From Alphaproteobacteria bacterium UBA2784 (GTDB lineage: Bacteria > Pseudomonadota > Alphaproteobacteria > Micropepsales > Micropepsaceae): 7,912 bases of DNA. Both the position numbers and the translations under genes were made by a program. The notes under the pieces were generated by a model. It was not told where the DNA came from and searched no databases. It saw nothing but the letters and a program-made list of their open reading frames with translations. Position 1 is the first letter of the stretch; each line of letters begins with the position of its first letter. The DNA is taken from positions 9,385 through 17,296 of the forward strand of contig DEIC01000099.1 in assembly GCA_002352285.1 (NCBI GenBank), read 5' to 3'. Below, piece after piece: positions 1 to 6,680 of this stretch.

Positions 1-1082
1 GTGCCGAAATTGACCGTCTGGAGGAAGCGGATGCCCTCCTCGGCAATGTCATCGCCAACCATGTGATCGCCTTCCGACTTCAGTTCTTCCATGTCCACAT
101 ACATGGCATAGAACTGCTTGGTGCGGTCGGTGATGATGCCGGCCTTCACCAGCGTCTTGATCAGCACGCGGAAGATGTCGGTAGATTCGCGCATGCGCTT
201 GCGGCGCTCGTCATCCGTGATCGCCTCGATCATGGCGGCCTGCGCATCCTTCCAGTCGATGCCGAACTTGGCGTGGACTTCCTTCATCTGCTCCGGGTTC
301 ACGAGGTTGAAGAGCAGTGTTTGGAAGCATGTCGCCGCCCAGTTCTCGATGATCTCCTGCTCGGCAACTGACAGCTTGGGGATCGTGCGATCGGCCCAGA
401 TCTTGCCGAACTTGTGATGGAACGCCTCGTCAGTCATCACCAGCTGGGTGAGCTTTACCAGCAGCGGATCCTTCGACTTCATGTAGAGCGTCGCGAACGC
501 GCCCATTGCCAGACCCTCGACCAGCATCTGCATGCCGACGATCTTTTTATAGACTTCCGGCGCATTGACGAGTTCGGTCAGAAGCCCGCCCAGCGTCGGG
601 CCGACGGGAAGCGGCTTGCCCCAGCGCGCCTGAATGTATTTCGAGAAGGCGGCCACATGGCGGGCCTCTTCGCGCGCCTGATTGGCGGCATATTCCTGGG
701 CGCCCGGATCACGCAGGATGTGGCACAGCGACGCCGACAGTGACAGCGCGCCCTGCTCGCCATGAAGGATCGAGGAAAGCATCCAGCGCACGCTTTCATT
801 GATGAAGGCGACGCGGTTTTTGCCGGTCAGCTTCTCGCCGACGCGCGTGTGGAAGATCGGGAACATCTCTTCCGGCAGGATCGCCTCGTTCTCCATGTCG
901 AACGGCTCGGAGAAGTCGATGTATTTCTTGTCGAGCGGATCCCAGAAATGGTCGTGGGTCGCCGAGATGATCTTGTCGAAAGCGGTCGAGCGCGCATTGT
1001 AGCGGTCAACTTCCATCATCGCTGCGAAGTCATCCGGGCGCACGGCATCATAGGCGTCGTCTTTGGTGATCTGCGACATCAT
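1..1082 (-). CDS. Ferritin-like diiron-carboxylate protein (putative oxygenase/oxidase), partial
   Basis: The first 360 residues are visible; the gene runs off the left edge with no stop. Seen: four iron-ligand elements of a ferritin/ribonucleotide-reductase-like four-helix bundle, Glu109 (HGEQ), Glu139-x-x-His142 (EEARH), Glu189 (LVEG) and Glu219-x-x-His222 (DEAFHH). Their spacing is 30, 50 and 30 residues, close to R2-like, AurF-like and bacterial multicomponent monooxygenase alpha subunits. This supports a soluble cytoplasmic protein with an O2-activating di-iron (or Fe/Mn) site. The complete ligand set argues for an active centre; the substrate is unknown. About 138 residues of mostly helical sequence follow the last ligand. 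Two ATG codons in tandem (1082 and 1079) are possible starts and neither has a strong Shine-Dalgarno, so the start is uncertain by one codon. The gene is divergent from the exporter and shares its upstream region. Alternatives are an AurF-type N-oxygenase, an R2-like oxidase or a desaturase-like enzyme. The fold is secure, the activity is not. Confidence 0.85.
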   Translation of the reverse strand, partial: MMSQITKDDAYDAVRPDDFAAMMEVDRYNARSTAFDKIISATHDHFWDPLDKKYIDFSEPFDMENEAILPEEMFPIFHTRVGEKLTGKNRVAFINESVRWMLSSILHGEQGALSLSASLCHILRDPGAQEYAANQAREEARHVAAFSKYIQARWGKPLPVGPTLGGLLTELVNAPEVYKKIVGMQMLVEGLAMGAFATLYMKSKDPLLVKLTQLVMTDEAFHHKFGKIWADRTIPKLSVAEQEIIENWAATCFQTLLFNLVNPEQMKEVHAKFGIDWKDAQAAMIEAITDDERRKRMRESTDIFRVLIKTLVKAGIITDRTKQFYAMYVDMEELKSEGDHMVGDDIAEEGIRFLQTVNFG

Positions 1083-1171
1083 CTCTGACCATGGTTGGGC
1101 CCGGTGGGGTTGCCGGGCAGGGGGAGGGTGACAAGAGCGCGCAAGAATGCCGCAGAATTGCTGAAAGTCAA

Positions 1172-1199
1172 TTAAAAATGACACCCACGTCATCTTTAA
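1172..1199. promoter_or_regulatory. 28-bp dyad, candidate operator between divergent genes
   Basis: Left arm TTAAAAATGAC (1172-1182), spacer ACCCAC, right arm GTCATCTTTAA (1189-1199): 10 of 11 arm positions are complementary. The AT-rich arms stand out in a GC-rich region. The dyad lies about 90 bp from the diiron gene start and about 385 bp from the exporter start. A possible minus-strand -35 (TTGACT, 1171-1166) abuts its left edge, with only a poor -10 near 1148-1143. Size and symmetry suit a dimeric repressor such as a TetR-family protein, but no regulator gene is in the window, so the binding protein is unknown. Confidence 0.5.
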
Positions 1200-1317
1200 C
1201 GGAGGGTGACTGGAGAACCCGGGACAGGCTTTCCCTAACGTCCACTGCCATTCACCATCTTTTTGCATCACCCATCCCAAAACCCCTTGGAATTCAGGGC
1301 AAAAAGCCGCGCCGCAA

Positions 1318-1347
1318 TTGACCTTTGCGGCGAAATCCCGTGACTAT
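1318..1347 (+). promoter_or_regulatory. Candidate sigma-70-like promoter for the exporter gene
   Basis: TTGACC at 1318-1323 matches the -35 consensus at five of six positions. After 18 bp comes GACTAT (1342-1347), a weak -10 with three of six matches. Transcription would begin near 1354 and give a leader of about 230 nt before the ATG at 1584. I saw no better rightward pair in the 1083-1583 gap. The call rests on the -35 match alone. Confidence 0.35.
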
Positions 1348-1384
1348 GGGCGTTGCGTGCGCAAGACCGTTAAAGGCTGCGCAT

Positions 1385-1566
1385 CTGCCGTCATGCGGCA
1401 GGCGAAATGGGAGTTCGCGCAAGTGAAAGACATGTGCCTTGGGGGATGAGCCGCGTGGCCGGAAAGCGCACGCGGCTGATGTTCCATCGCATCGGGGGGT
1501 GCTGTGTGTGCGTGTCACGCACAACGCCATGAGTTGAGGCGCCAACAGCGGCGGCTTTGCGCCGCC
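1385..1566 (+). promoter_or_regulatory. Structured leader of the exporter gene: four inverted repeats in series
   Basis: Four perfect inverted repeats follow one another upstream of the exporter start. They are CTGCCG/CGGCAG (1385-1401, 5-nt loop), AGCCGCGTG/CACGCGGCT (1449-1477, 11-nt loop), TGTGCGTG/CACGCACA around one central T (1507-1523), and GGCGGC/GCCGCC (1550-1566, 5-nt loop). The last ends 17 nt before the ATG. None has a following T-run, so they are not intrinsic terminators. The third is nearly a continuous palindrome and could be a protein site instead of an RNA hairpin. Together they suggest a folded 5' leader. GC-rich DNA forms such repeats by chance more easily, so a regulatory role is tentative. 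Confidence 0.4.
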
Positions 1567-1583
1567 AGTCCGGGTATCACGCG

Positions 1584-4500
1584 ATGATCAAGCTTCTCGA
1601 AAATGCAATCTTTGCGATCAAGCCATTGATCCTGACATTGCTCGCAATTTTTACCGCGATCATGTTCTGGTTCGCGATCAACCTGCGCATCGACGCAGGC
1701 TTCGAGAAGCAGCTGCCTGCCGGCCACGAATATATCGAGACGTTCCAGGAATACCGCGACAAGAGCTTTGGCGCCAACCGCATCATTGTCGTTCTGCGCA
1801 ACACGCAGGGCGACATCTGGAATCCTGAAACACTCGCGATGCTGAACGGCGTGACGCAGGACATCTTCTTCCTGCCCGGCATTGACCGCCGCACCGTGCA
1901 GTCGCTGTGGACCCCCAACACGCGATTCTTTGAAATCACCGAAGAAGGCATTCGCGCCGACGACGTGATCGGCGGCACCACAACGCCGTCAAATCTCACG
2001 CCGCAGCTGATCGACAAGATCCGTTCCAACGTGGTGCGCGGCGGCCTTGTGGGCCGTCTCGTGTCGAACGATTTCACGGCCGCAATGGTCGTCACCGAAA
2101 TCAATGAATGGGACCAGCGCGCCAACAAGCGCACCGACTATTTCGAACTCGGCGCCAAGCTGGAGGCCGCCATCCGCTCGCGCTTTGAAGGTGCAGGCGG
2201 CCCCGCCCTTTCCTACTTCGGCTACCGCCTTGACGAGCTGGTTCGTCTGGCCGGCGAGAAATGCCCGCCCGATGAAGGCTTCATCGGCAAGGTCGTCAGC
2301 TTTGTGGGCAGCCTGGCGGGCGGCAGCTCGGATGTGCCGGAATGCGCCACGCTGACCAAGGATTTGCTCGCCGATGTCGTCAAGATCGGCCAGACCTATG
2401 GTCCGACTGTTGGCCCCTGGTATCAGACCTTCGAACAGAAGCTGCGCGAGATTGACGGCCAGAACCTTGACCCGAACGCGCAATACAGCGCGGTGTCTGC
2501 GCTGCTGGGCGAATGGGCGGCGGCCTCAACCACGGCGTCAACGCACGAAGTCCACATCATCGGCTTCTCGAAGGCGATGGCCGACATCGCGGCCGGTGCG
2601 CGCGAAGTCATCAAGTTCTTCATCATCGCCTTCATCCTGACCGTTCTCTCGGTCTTCTATTACTGCCGCTCGTGGAAACTGACCTGGCTGACGGTTGGCT
2701 GCTCGCTCACCTCGGTGATCTGGCAGTTCGGCCTTCTGACCATTCTCGATTTCGGTCTTGATCCGCTGGCGATCCTTGTGCCGTTCCTCGTCTTTGCCAT
2801 CGGCGTCAGCCATGGCGTGCAGCAGCTCAACCTGATCTCGGAAGGTCTGGCCGAAGGGCTTGATCCCGAGGGTGCCGCCCGCAAGAGCTTCTCGGGCCTT
2901 CTTGTTCCCGGCTCGATGGCGCTCATCACCGACATGGTGGGCTTTGCCACCCTTTATTTCGTGCCCATCACGATGATCCAGGAACTGGCCGTCACCGCCT
3001 CCATCGGTGTGGCGCTCAAGGTCATCACCAACCTCATCATGCTGCCGGTGGTTGCCAGCTACCTGACCTTTGATGAGGGCTATAAGCATCGCGTTGAAAA
3101 GGCGCGCAGCTCGCGCCTGGGCATGGTCAAATATCTGGGCGTGGTTGCCGAGCCCAAGGTCAGCTTCCCGCTGTTCCTGATCTACACATTCGTGTTCGGC
3201 TATGCCGTGTTCCAGAGCACGACGCGCCATATCGGCAATCTTCACGCCGGCATGCCGGAGCTGAAAGCCGAGCACCGCTACAACCAGGACGCAGAAGTCG
3301 TAGCCCAGAAATTCTCGATCGGCCTCGAACTCCTGACCGTGGTGATCGAGACGCCGCCGCTTTCCTGCGTCAACTATCACTATATGAACTACATCGACCG
3401 CTTCTCCTGGTACATGCAGAATCAGGAGGGCGTGGTCAGCGTCATCAGCCTTGCCTATGTCGCCAAGCAGCTCAATGCCGGCTGGTACGAGGGCAATCTG
3501 AAATGGCGCGCCATGCCGCGCATCGAGCCGTCGCTGGTGCAGGCAACCACGCCGGTCGGCGTTTCATCCGGCCTTCTCGATACCGATTGTACCTATCTGC
3601 CGGTGCAGGTCTTCCTGCGCGACGGCAAAGCGGAAACGATCAAGGCAGTGGTCGCGGCCGTTGAAAAGTGGAACGAGACGGAATCGGTAACGCCTGCCTT
3701 GTCGGCCGGATTTGATAGCCGCAACGGCGTCTGGACGATGCCGGTTTCCGCCCTCGATGGCCTCACCTTTACGCCGCAATATCCCGACACCAAGAACGTG
3801 TTCGCGACTGACTACACGTTCGACGTGATGGGCTTTGCGACTTCAGGCGCTGGCGGCAGCATGACTTTCCCGATTGCAGATCTGGGCAAGGTCTATGTTC
3901 AGTCGGTCCGGCCCTTCATGCCGGAGGAAGAGGCGCCCAGGGCGACCTTGATGGTCACGGTCAAGGGTGCCAGCGGCCAGCTCTTTGCCGGCCCGGTTGA
4001 AATCACCCATCCCAAGCAGCGCACGAATGAGCGCCTCGATCTGAAGCGCCTGTTGCCGGATGTCACGTGGGCAGATGCGACCGAGGTTACGATCTCGTCC
4101 ATCCCCGCCAACATCAAGCTGCGGCGCGAGATCCTTTCGGATGCCGTCAGTGTCAGCGGCGCTGAAGTCCTCAAGCCCATGCCGCTTGATGTGAAGGCGG
4201 CGCTGGGTGATGCCGATCTGTCCGCTGTCAGCGAGATCGACATCGGCAACGTGCCCTATTCGCTCTATGTGCGCCTCGCCTCGGGCAACTCGGGCGTTGC
4301 GGCAGCAGTGAACCAGGAGATCGAGCATCAGGAACTGCCAATGACGCTGGCCGTCTATGCGGTCATCATCATTCTGGTGATCTTCACCTTCCTTGATTGG
4401 CGCGCAACCGTGTGCTGCACCGTGCCGCTCACCTTTGCGACGTTCTTCGGCTACTGGTTCATGAACGAGCTGGAAATCGGCCTCAAGGTCTCAACCCTGC

Positions 4501-4844
4501 CGGTGATGGTGCTGGCGGTCGGTATCGGTGTGGACTACGCGTTCTACATCTATAACCGCCTGCAATATCACCTCGCCCACGGCATGACGGTGACCGAGTC
4601 CTATAAGGAAGCGGTGCTGGAGACGGGCAACGCCGTCATCTTCACCGCGGTCACGCTGGCGATCGGCGTGTCCACCTGGGCCTTCTCGGACCTGAAGTTC
4701 CAGGCCGATATGGGCCTTCTCCTCACCTTCATGTTCGTCATCAACATGTTCAACGCGGTCACGGCCTTGCCCGCGATGGCGGTGGTGATCGAGGCGGTCT
4801 TCCCGCGCAAGAAGCGTCCGCGCGTGGTGGCGCCGTCACATTGA
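1584..4844 (+). CDS. MMPL/RND-superfamily exporter (COG1033-like), 1086 aa
   Basis: Predicted inner-membrane, proton-driven exporter, probably of lipid-like or hydrophobic substrates. Layout is the duplicated RND plan: TM1 about 11-32, periplasmic loop 1 about 33-340, TM2-TM6 about 343-494, TM7 about 525-545, loop 2 about 546-918, TM8-TM12 about 919-1071, then a short basic tail. TM10 carries GIGVDY with Asp984-Tyr985, the usual proton-relay pair; the equivalent in TM4 is GVSHGVQ (Ser409-His410), a form I recall from this subfamily. TM5 has an Asp at 450. Both loops appear enlarged compared with the family as I remember it, with extra stretches near 207-320 and 697-895. Each loop has two cysteines (227/254 and 595/669) that could form disulfides. 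I chose ATG 1584 because the hydrophobic N-terminus starts naturally there; an in-frame TTG at 1557 lies inside a leader hairpin and would add nine unlikely residues. The ribosome binding site is weak. No membrane-fusion or outer-membrane partner is adjacent. Family assignment is firm, substrate unknown. Confidence 0.9.
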   Translation: MIKLLENAIFAIKPLILTLLAIFTAIMFWFAINLRIDAGFEKQLPAGHEYIETFQEYRDKSFGANRIIVVLRNTQGDIWNPETLAMLNGVTQDIFFLPGIDRRTVQSLWTPNTRFFEITEEGIRADDVIGGTTTPSNLTPQLIDKIRSNVVRGGLVGRLVSNDFTAAMVVTEINEWDQRANKRTDYFELGAKLEAAIRSRFEGAGGPALSYFGYRLDELVRLAGEKCPPDEGFIGKVVSFVGSLAGGSSDVPECATLTKDLLADVVKIGQTYGPTVGPWYQTFEQKLREIDGQNLDPNAQYSAVSALLGEWAAASTTASTHEVHIIGFSKAMADIAAGAREVIKFFIIAFILTVLSVFYYCRSWKLTWLTVGCSLTSVIWQFGLLTILDFGLDPLAILVPFLVFAIGVSHGVQQLNLISEGLAEGLDPEGAARKSFSGLLVPGSMALITDMVGFATLYFVPITMIQELAVTASIGVALKVITNLIMLPVVASYLTFDEGYKHRVEKARSSRLGMVKYLGVVAEPKVSFPLFLIYTFVFGYAVFQSTTRHIGNLHAGMPELKAEHRYNQDAEVVAQKFSIGLELLTVVIETPPLSCVNYHYMNYIDRFSWYMQNQEGVVSVISLAYVAKQLNAGWYEGNLKWRAMPRIEPSLVQATTPVGVSSGLLDTDCTYLPVQVFLRDGKAETIKAVVAAVEKWNETESVTPALSAGFDSRNGVWTMPVSALDGLTFTPQYPDTKNVFATDYTFDVMGFATSGAGGSMTFPIADLGKVYVQSVRPFMPEEEAPRATLMVTVKGASGQLFAGPVEITHPKQRTNERLDLKRLLPDVTWADATEVTISSIPANIKLRREILSDAVSVSGAEVLKPMPLDVKAALGDADLSAVSEIDIGNVPYSLYVRLASGNSGVAAAVNQEIEHQELPMTLAVYAVIIILVIFTFLDWRATVCCTVPLTFATFFGYWFMNELEIGLKVSTLPVMVLAVGIGVDYAFYIYNRLQYHLAHGMTVTESYKEAVLETGNAVIFTAVTLAIGVSTWAFSDLKFQADMGLLLTFMFVINMFNAVTALPAMAVVIEAVFPRKKRPRVVAPSH

Positions 4845-4866
4845 AACGGCGCGCCTGAATGCCTAA

Positions 4867-4907
4867 CTCAAGGGGGCCGGCCGCAAGGACCGGCCCTTTT
4901 GCTTGAG
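4867..4907 (+). terminator. Rho-independent terminator after the exporter gene
   Basis: The stem GGGCCGGCC pairs with GG(A)CCGGCCC across a GCAA tetraloop (4883-4886), with one bulged A at 4889, and is followed at once by TTTT (4897-4900). An outer CTCAAG (4867-4872) can also pair with CTTGAG (4902-4907). It starts 22 bp after the exporter stop and ends 20 bp before the next gene. The T-run is on the plus side only, so it should act rightward. Confidence 0.88.
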
Positions 4908-4927
4908 CCATTCTGTGGGGGAGGGCG

Positions 4928-5377
4928 ATGCTCACACGCATCATTGCCATGATCAGCGGCGCCGAGGGTCAGGGCGCGCCTCTGGCCGAGCCGCGTATCC
5001 AGCGCGAGATGCTGGCGGCGGCGTGTCTCTTTGCTGAAATGGTGCGCATGGCAGGCAATGAGCTGGTGGCCGAACGCCTGACGGCGATCCGCGCGCTGGA
5101 AGAGCGCTTTTTCCTGTCACACGGCGATGCCCAGACCCTCCATGCCATTGCCGAACGGCGCGAGGCCGAGGTCTATTCGGATTTCCTTTTCATCGAAACC
5201 GTGCGCCATGCGTTCGATGATCTGGCGCGCGCTGAAATTTTTGCGGACCTTGTGCGCATTGCCTTTGCCGACGGCCAACTGACGCGTGAGGAGACGGCGC
5301 TCCTGTCACGCCTTGCGCGCGACCTTGCCATCGATCCTGCTTCGGCCGCGCGCATCCTGGCGATGCCGGGCGGGTAG
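4928..5377 (+). CDS. TerB-like (tellurite-resistance TerB fold) protein, 149 aa
   Basis: Small, all-helical, cytoplasmic-looking protein without signal peptide or membrane segment. Two helical repeats typical of the TerB-like family can be seen: residues 28-60 (LAAACLFAEMVRMAG then ER) and 104-135 (IFADLVRIAFADG then EE and a Leu-rich helix). The second repeat keeps the ADG turn with Asp115 and following Glu121/Glu122, where acidic residues could bind a metal. The first repeat has AGNE in place of the usual ADG, so that half may lack the site. Members of this orphan alphaproteobacterial group (COG4103-like) have no settled function, and the name does not imply tellurite resistance here since no other ter gene is nearby. 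A strong GGGGGAGG ribosome binding site precedes the ATG. The start lies only 20 bp after the exporter terminator, so expression may need read-through or a promoter I could not identify. Confidence 0.82.
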   Translation: MLTRIIAMISGAEGQGAPLAEPRIQREMLAAACLFAEMVRMAGNELVAERLTAIRALEERFFLSHGDAQTLHAIAERREAEVYSDFLFIETVRHAFDDLARAEIFADLVRIAFADGQLTREETALLSRLARDLAIDPASAARILAMPGG

Positions 5378-5411
5378 GGGGCGGCGCCAACGCCAACGCT
5401 ATCATTTTTTG

Positions 5412-5544
5412 TTTGCTCTCCCCTTGGGGTGAGCGAAGCGCAAGGGAAGTTTGCGAAGCAAACTTCGTGAGGGGGGCTTGCTTTTGCCGCTGCCCCCTCA
5501 CCCGCTCGCAAGCGCTCGCGTCCTCTCCCCAAGGGGAGAGGAAA
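5412..5544. repeat. Nested palindromic intergenic element, about 133 bp
   Basis: Outer arms: TTT-G-CTCTCCCCTTGGGG (5412-5429) pairs with CCCCAAGGGGAGAG-G-AAA (5527-5544), 17 of 18 positions. Inside are two further perfect inverted repeats: GAAGTTTGC/GCAAACTTC with a 3-nt loop (5446-5466) and GTGAGGGGG/CCCCCTCAC with a 17-nt loop (5467-5501). The outer arms are themselves partly self-complementary (CCCCTTGGGG). The element fills most of the 235-bp gap between the convergent terB-like and pyrF genes, with no coding potential I would support. It may stop transcription from both sides. The organisation resembles the dispersed palindromic intergenic repeats of bacterial chromosomes, which I infer; only one copy is visible. 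A weak GGCG/CGCC hairpin (5383-5394) followed 10 nt later by T6 (5405-5410) could also end terB-like transcription. Confidence 0.75.
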
Positions 5545-5612
5545 TTCTCGCAGAGTGACGAAAGCGCCTCGCGCGGAAAACCTGCCGAAACAAGTGCGCA
5601 GCGCCAGCCCCT

Positions 5613-6311
5613 TCACCCCATCTCCGCGACAATCGCTTCCGCCGCTGCGCGCGGATTGTCGGACGCCACAATCGGGCGGCCCACAACGATGTAATCCGCC
5701 CCGCCCGCAACCGCATCGCGCGGCGTAACAACACGCTTTTGGTCGCCCGCTGCATCCGTCGCGCGGCGCACGCCCGGCGTAACAATGAGGAGGTCAGTGC
5801 CGGCATAGGCGCGGATCAGCGGCGCCTCTGCGCCCGACGCCACCACGCCATGAATGCCGCATGCGACGGCGATTTTCACCCGGTCGCGCACCAGCTCGCC
5901 CGCCGTTCCCGCCCAGCCAAACTCGGCAAGGTCACTGGCATCAAGCGAGGTCAGAACCGTCACGCCCAGGATACGCGTCTGTGTGCCGGAAGCTGCCCTG
6001 GCCGCCGCCGCAAGGGTCTGGCGGTGCTGCGCGTGCACGGTAACGAAATGCGCGCCAAGGGCGGCAATGGAGGCAACGCCATTTTCAATCGTTTCGGCAA
6101 TGTCGAGCAGCTTGGCATCGACAAAAAGCTTCTTGCCCGACGCCACAATGCGCTGGGCAAGATCAAGCCCGCCCGGGCGGTAGATAAGCTGATAGCCGAT
6201 TTTGTAGAATGATGCCGCCTCGCCCAGTTCGGCGATCAGCTGATCCGCGCGCGATACCGAGGGAACATCCAGCGCCACGATCAGGCGGTCGCGGGCAGTT
6301 GCAGGGCGCAT
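5613..6311 (-). CDS. pyrF: Orotidine 5'-phosphate decarboxylase, 232 aa
   Basis: Catalyses the last step of de novo UMP synthesis, decarboxylating OMP to UMP in the cytoplasm. It is a TIM-barrel protein of the normal bacterial single-domain length. Seen: Asp15 in the first strand (ALDV), Lys37 (YKIG), and the signature DAKLLDI with Asp65, Lys67 and Asp70, which supply the Asp-Lys-Asp catalytic network. Later come FVTVHA (89-94), LGVTVLTSLD, a GVVASG strand, TPGVRR, GDQKRVVTP and the phosphate-binding VVGRPI with Arg212. Nothing essential is missing. ATG 6311 has a good GGGGA ribosome binding site about 10 nt upstream and a compact N-terminus. The gene lies 90 bp downstream of the DUF1150 gene on the same strand, but a separate promoter is likely. 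It converges on the terB-like gene. Start and function are secure. Confidence 0.97.
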   Translation of the reverse strand: MRPATARDRLIVALDVPSVSRADQLIAELGEAASFYKIGYQLIYRPGGLDLAQRIVASGKKLFVDAKLLDIAETIENGVASIAALGAHFVTVHAQHRQTLAAAARAASGTQTRILGVTVLTSLDASDLAEFGWAGTAGELVRDRVKIAVACGIHGVVASGAEAPLIRAYAGTDLLIVTPGVRRATDAAGDQKRVVTPRDAVAGGADYIVVGRPIVASDNPRAAAEAIVAEMG

Positions 6312-6356
6312 GACGCAAGTCCCCTTTTTCGAATCCCTTTCGGGCGAAAGCGCCGC

Positions 6357-6385
6357 TTTGTGCGGAGGGGCCGCGCTCTTGTCAA
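6357..6385 (-). promoter_or_regulatory. Candidate pyrF promoter
   Basis: Reading the minus strand, a perfect -35 TTGACA (6385-6380) is followed after 17 bp by CACAAA (6362-6357), a weak -10. Transcription would begin near 6350, leaving a leader of about 39 nt. It sits entirely between the DUF1150 stop and pyrF, so pyrF can be expressed apart from the heat-shock pair. Confidence 0.5.
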
Positions 6386-6401
6386 CAACAGTCAGGGCGC
6401 G

Positions 6402-6659
6402 TCAGTGCACCGCCATCGGCACAAGGCCGTTGGCCCGGGCTGCGGCAAAAGCGCTGTCGCGGTCGTCATGCACGGCGGCCCGCACGCCATTGGCCAGATG
6501 CACGGCAAAAAACCGCGTGCCGCGCTTCACGCGCATGCCCGTGGGCAGGATGCCCTCGGCGGACAGCACGGATGCATCCACCTCGCGCACATAGGCCAGA
6601 TGCGGCGCCCCCAGATTGGCCAGCGCCTCCTTGCTGATCGAAAAGACAGTATCGCGCAT
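6402..6659 (-). CDS. DUF1150 family protein, 85 aa
   Basis: Short acidic-basic mixed protein with no signal or membrane segment. The sequence matches the DUF1150 pattern: ISKEALANLGAPHLAYVREV near the N-terminus (8-27), a central Pro/Gly-rich turn (GILPTG), FFAVHLANG (50-58) and a C-terminal helix DSAFAAARANGL ending in VH. The family is alphaproteobacterial and usually sits beside Hsp20 genes, as here; its biochemical role is not established. The longer reading from GTG 6680 was rejected: the strong GAAGGAG site lies within that extension and is correctly spaced, 8 nt, from ATG 6659. It starts 21 bp after the hsp20 stop, so the two are almost certainly co-transcribed. A role assisting the chaperone is inference from gene order. 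Confidence 0.85.
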   Translation of the reverse strand: MRDTVFSISKEALANLGAPHLAYVREVDASVLSAEGILPTGMRVKRGTRFFAVHLANGVRAAVHDDRDSAFAAARANGLVPMAVH

Positions 6660-6680
6660 GGATGCAACTCCTTCTGTCAC

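Noticed and set aside
1091..1321. 76-codon plus-strand open frame in the divergent control region
   Set aside because: No ribosome binding site, low-complexity Gly/Thr/Ser-rich product, and it overlaps the dyad and the diiron gene's upstream region. Best explained as chance in GC-rich DNA.
1294..1545. 83-codon minus-strand open frame covering the exporter leader
   Set aside because: No recognisable family or ribosome binding site, and it coincides with several inverted repeats that explain the region better.
1557..1583. TTG upstream start for the exporter
   Set aside because: It lies in the loop of a GC hairpin and adds nine polar residues not expected before TM1; the ATG at 1584 gives a natural N-terminus.
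2538..3380. 280-codon minus-strand open frame opposite the exporter
   Set aside because: Its product is His/Arg/Asp/Glu-rich, as expected for the antisense of a membrane-protein gene with biased codons; the plus strand encodes clear TM segments and RND motifs.
4928..5377. Tellurite-resistance operon
   Set aside because: Only a TerB-like fold is present; no terA, terC, terD, terZ or related gene is adjacent, so the resistance label is not justified.
5413..5694. 93-codon plus-strand open frame across the palindromic element
   Set aside because: It is made of the repeat and the antisense of the pyrF end, with no ribosome binding site or recognisable domain.
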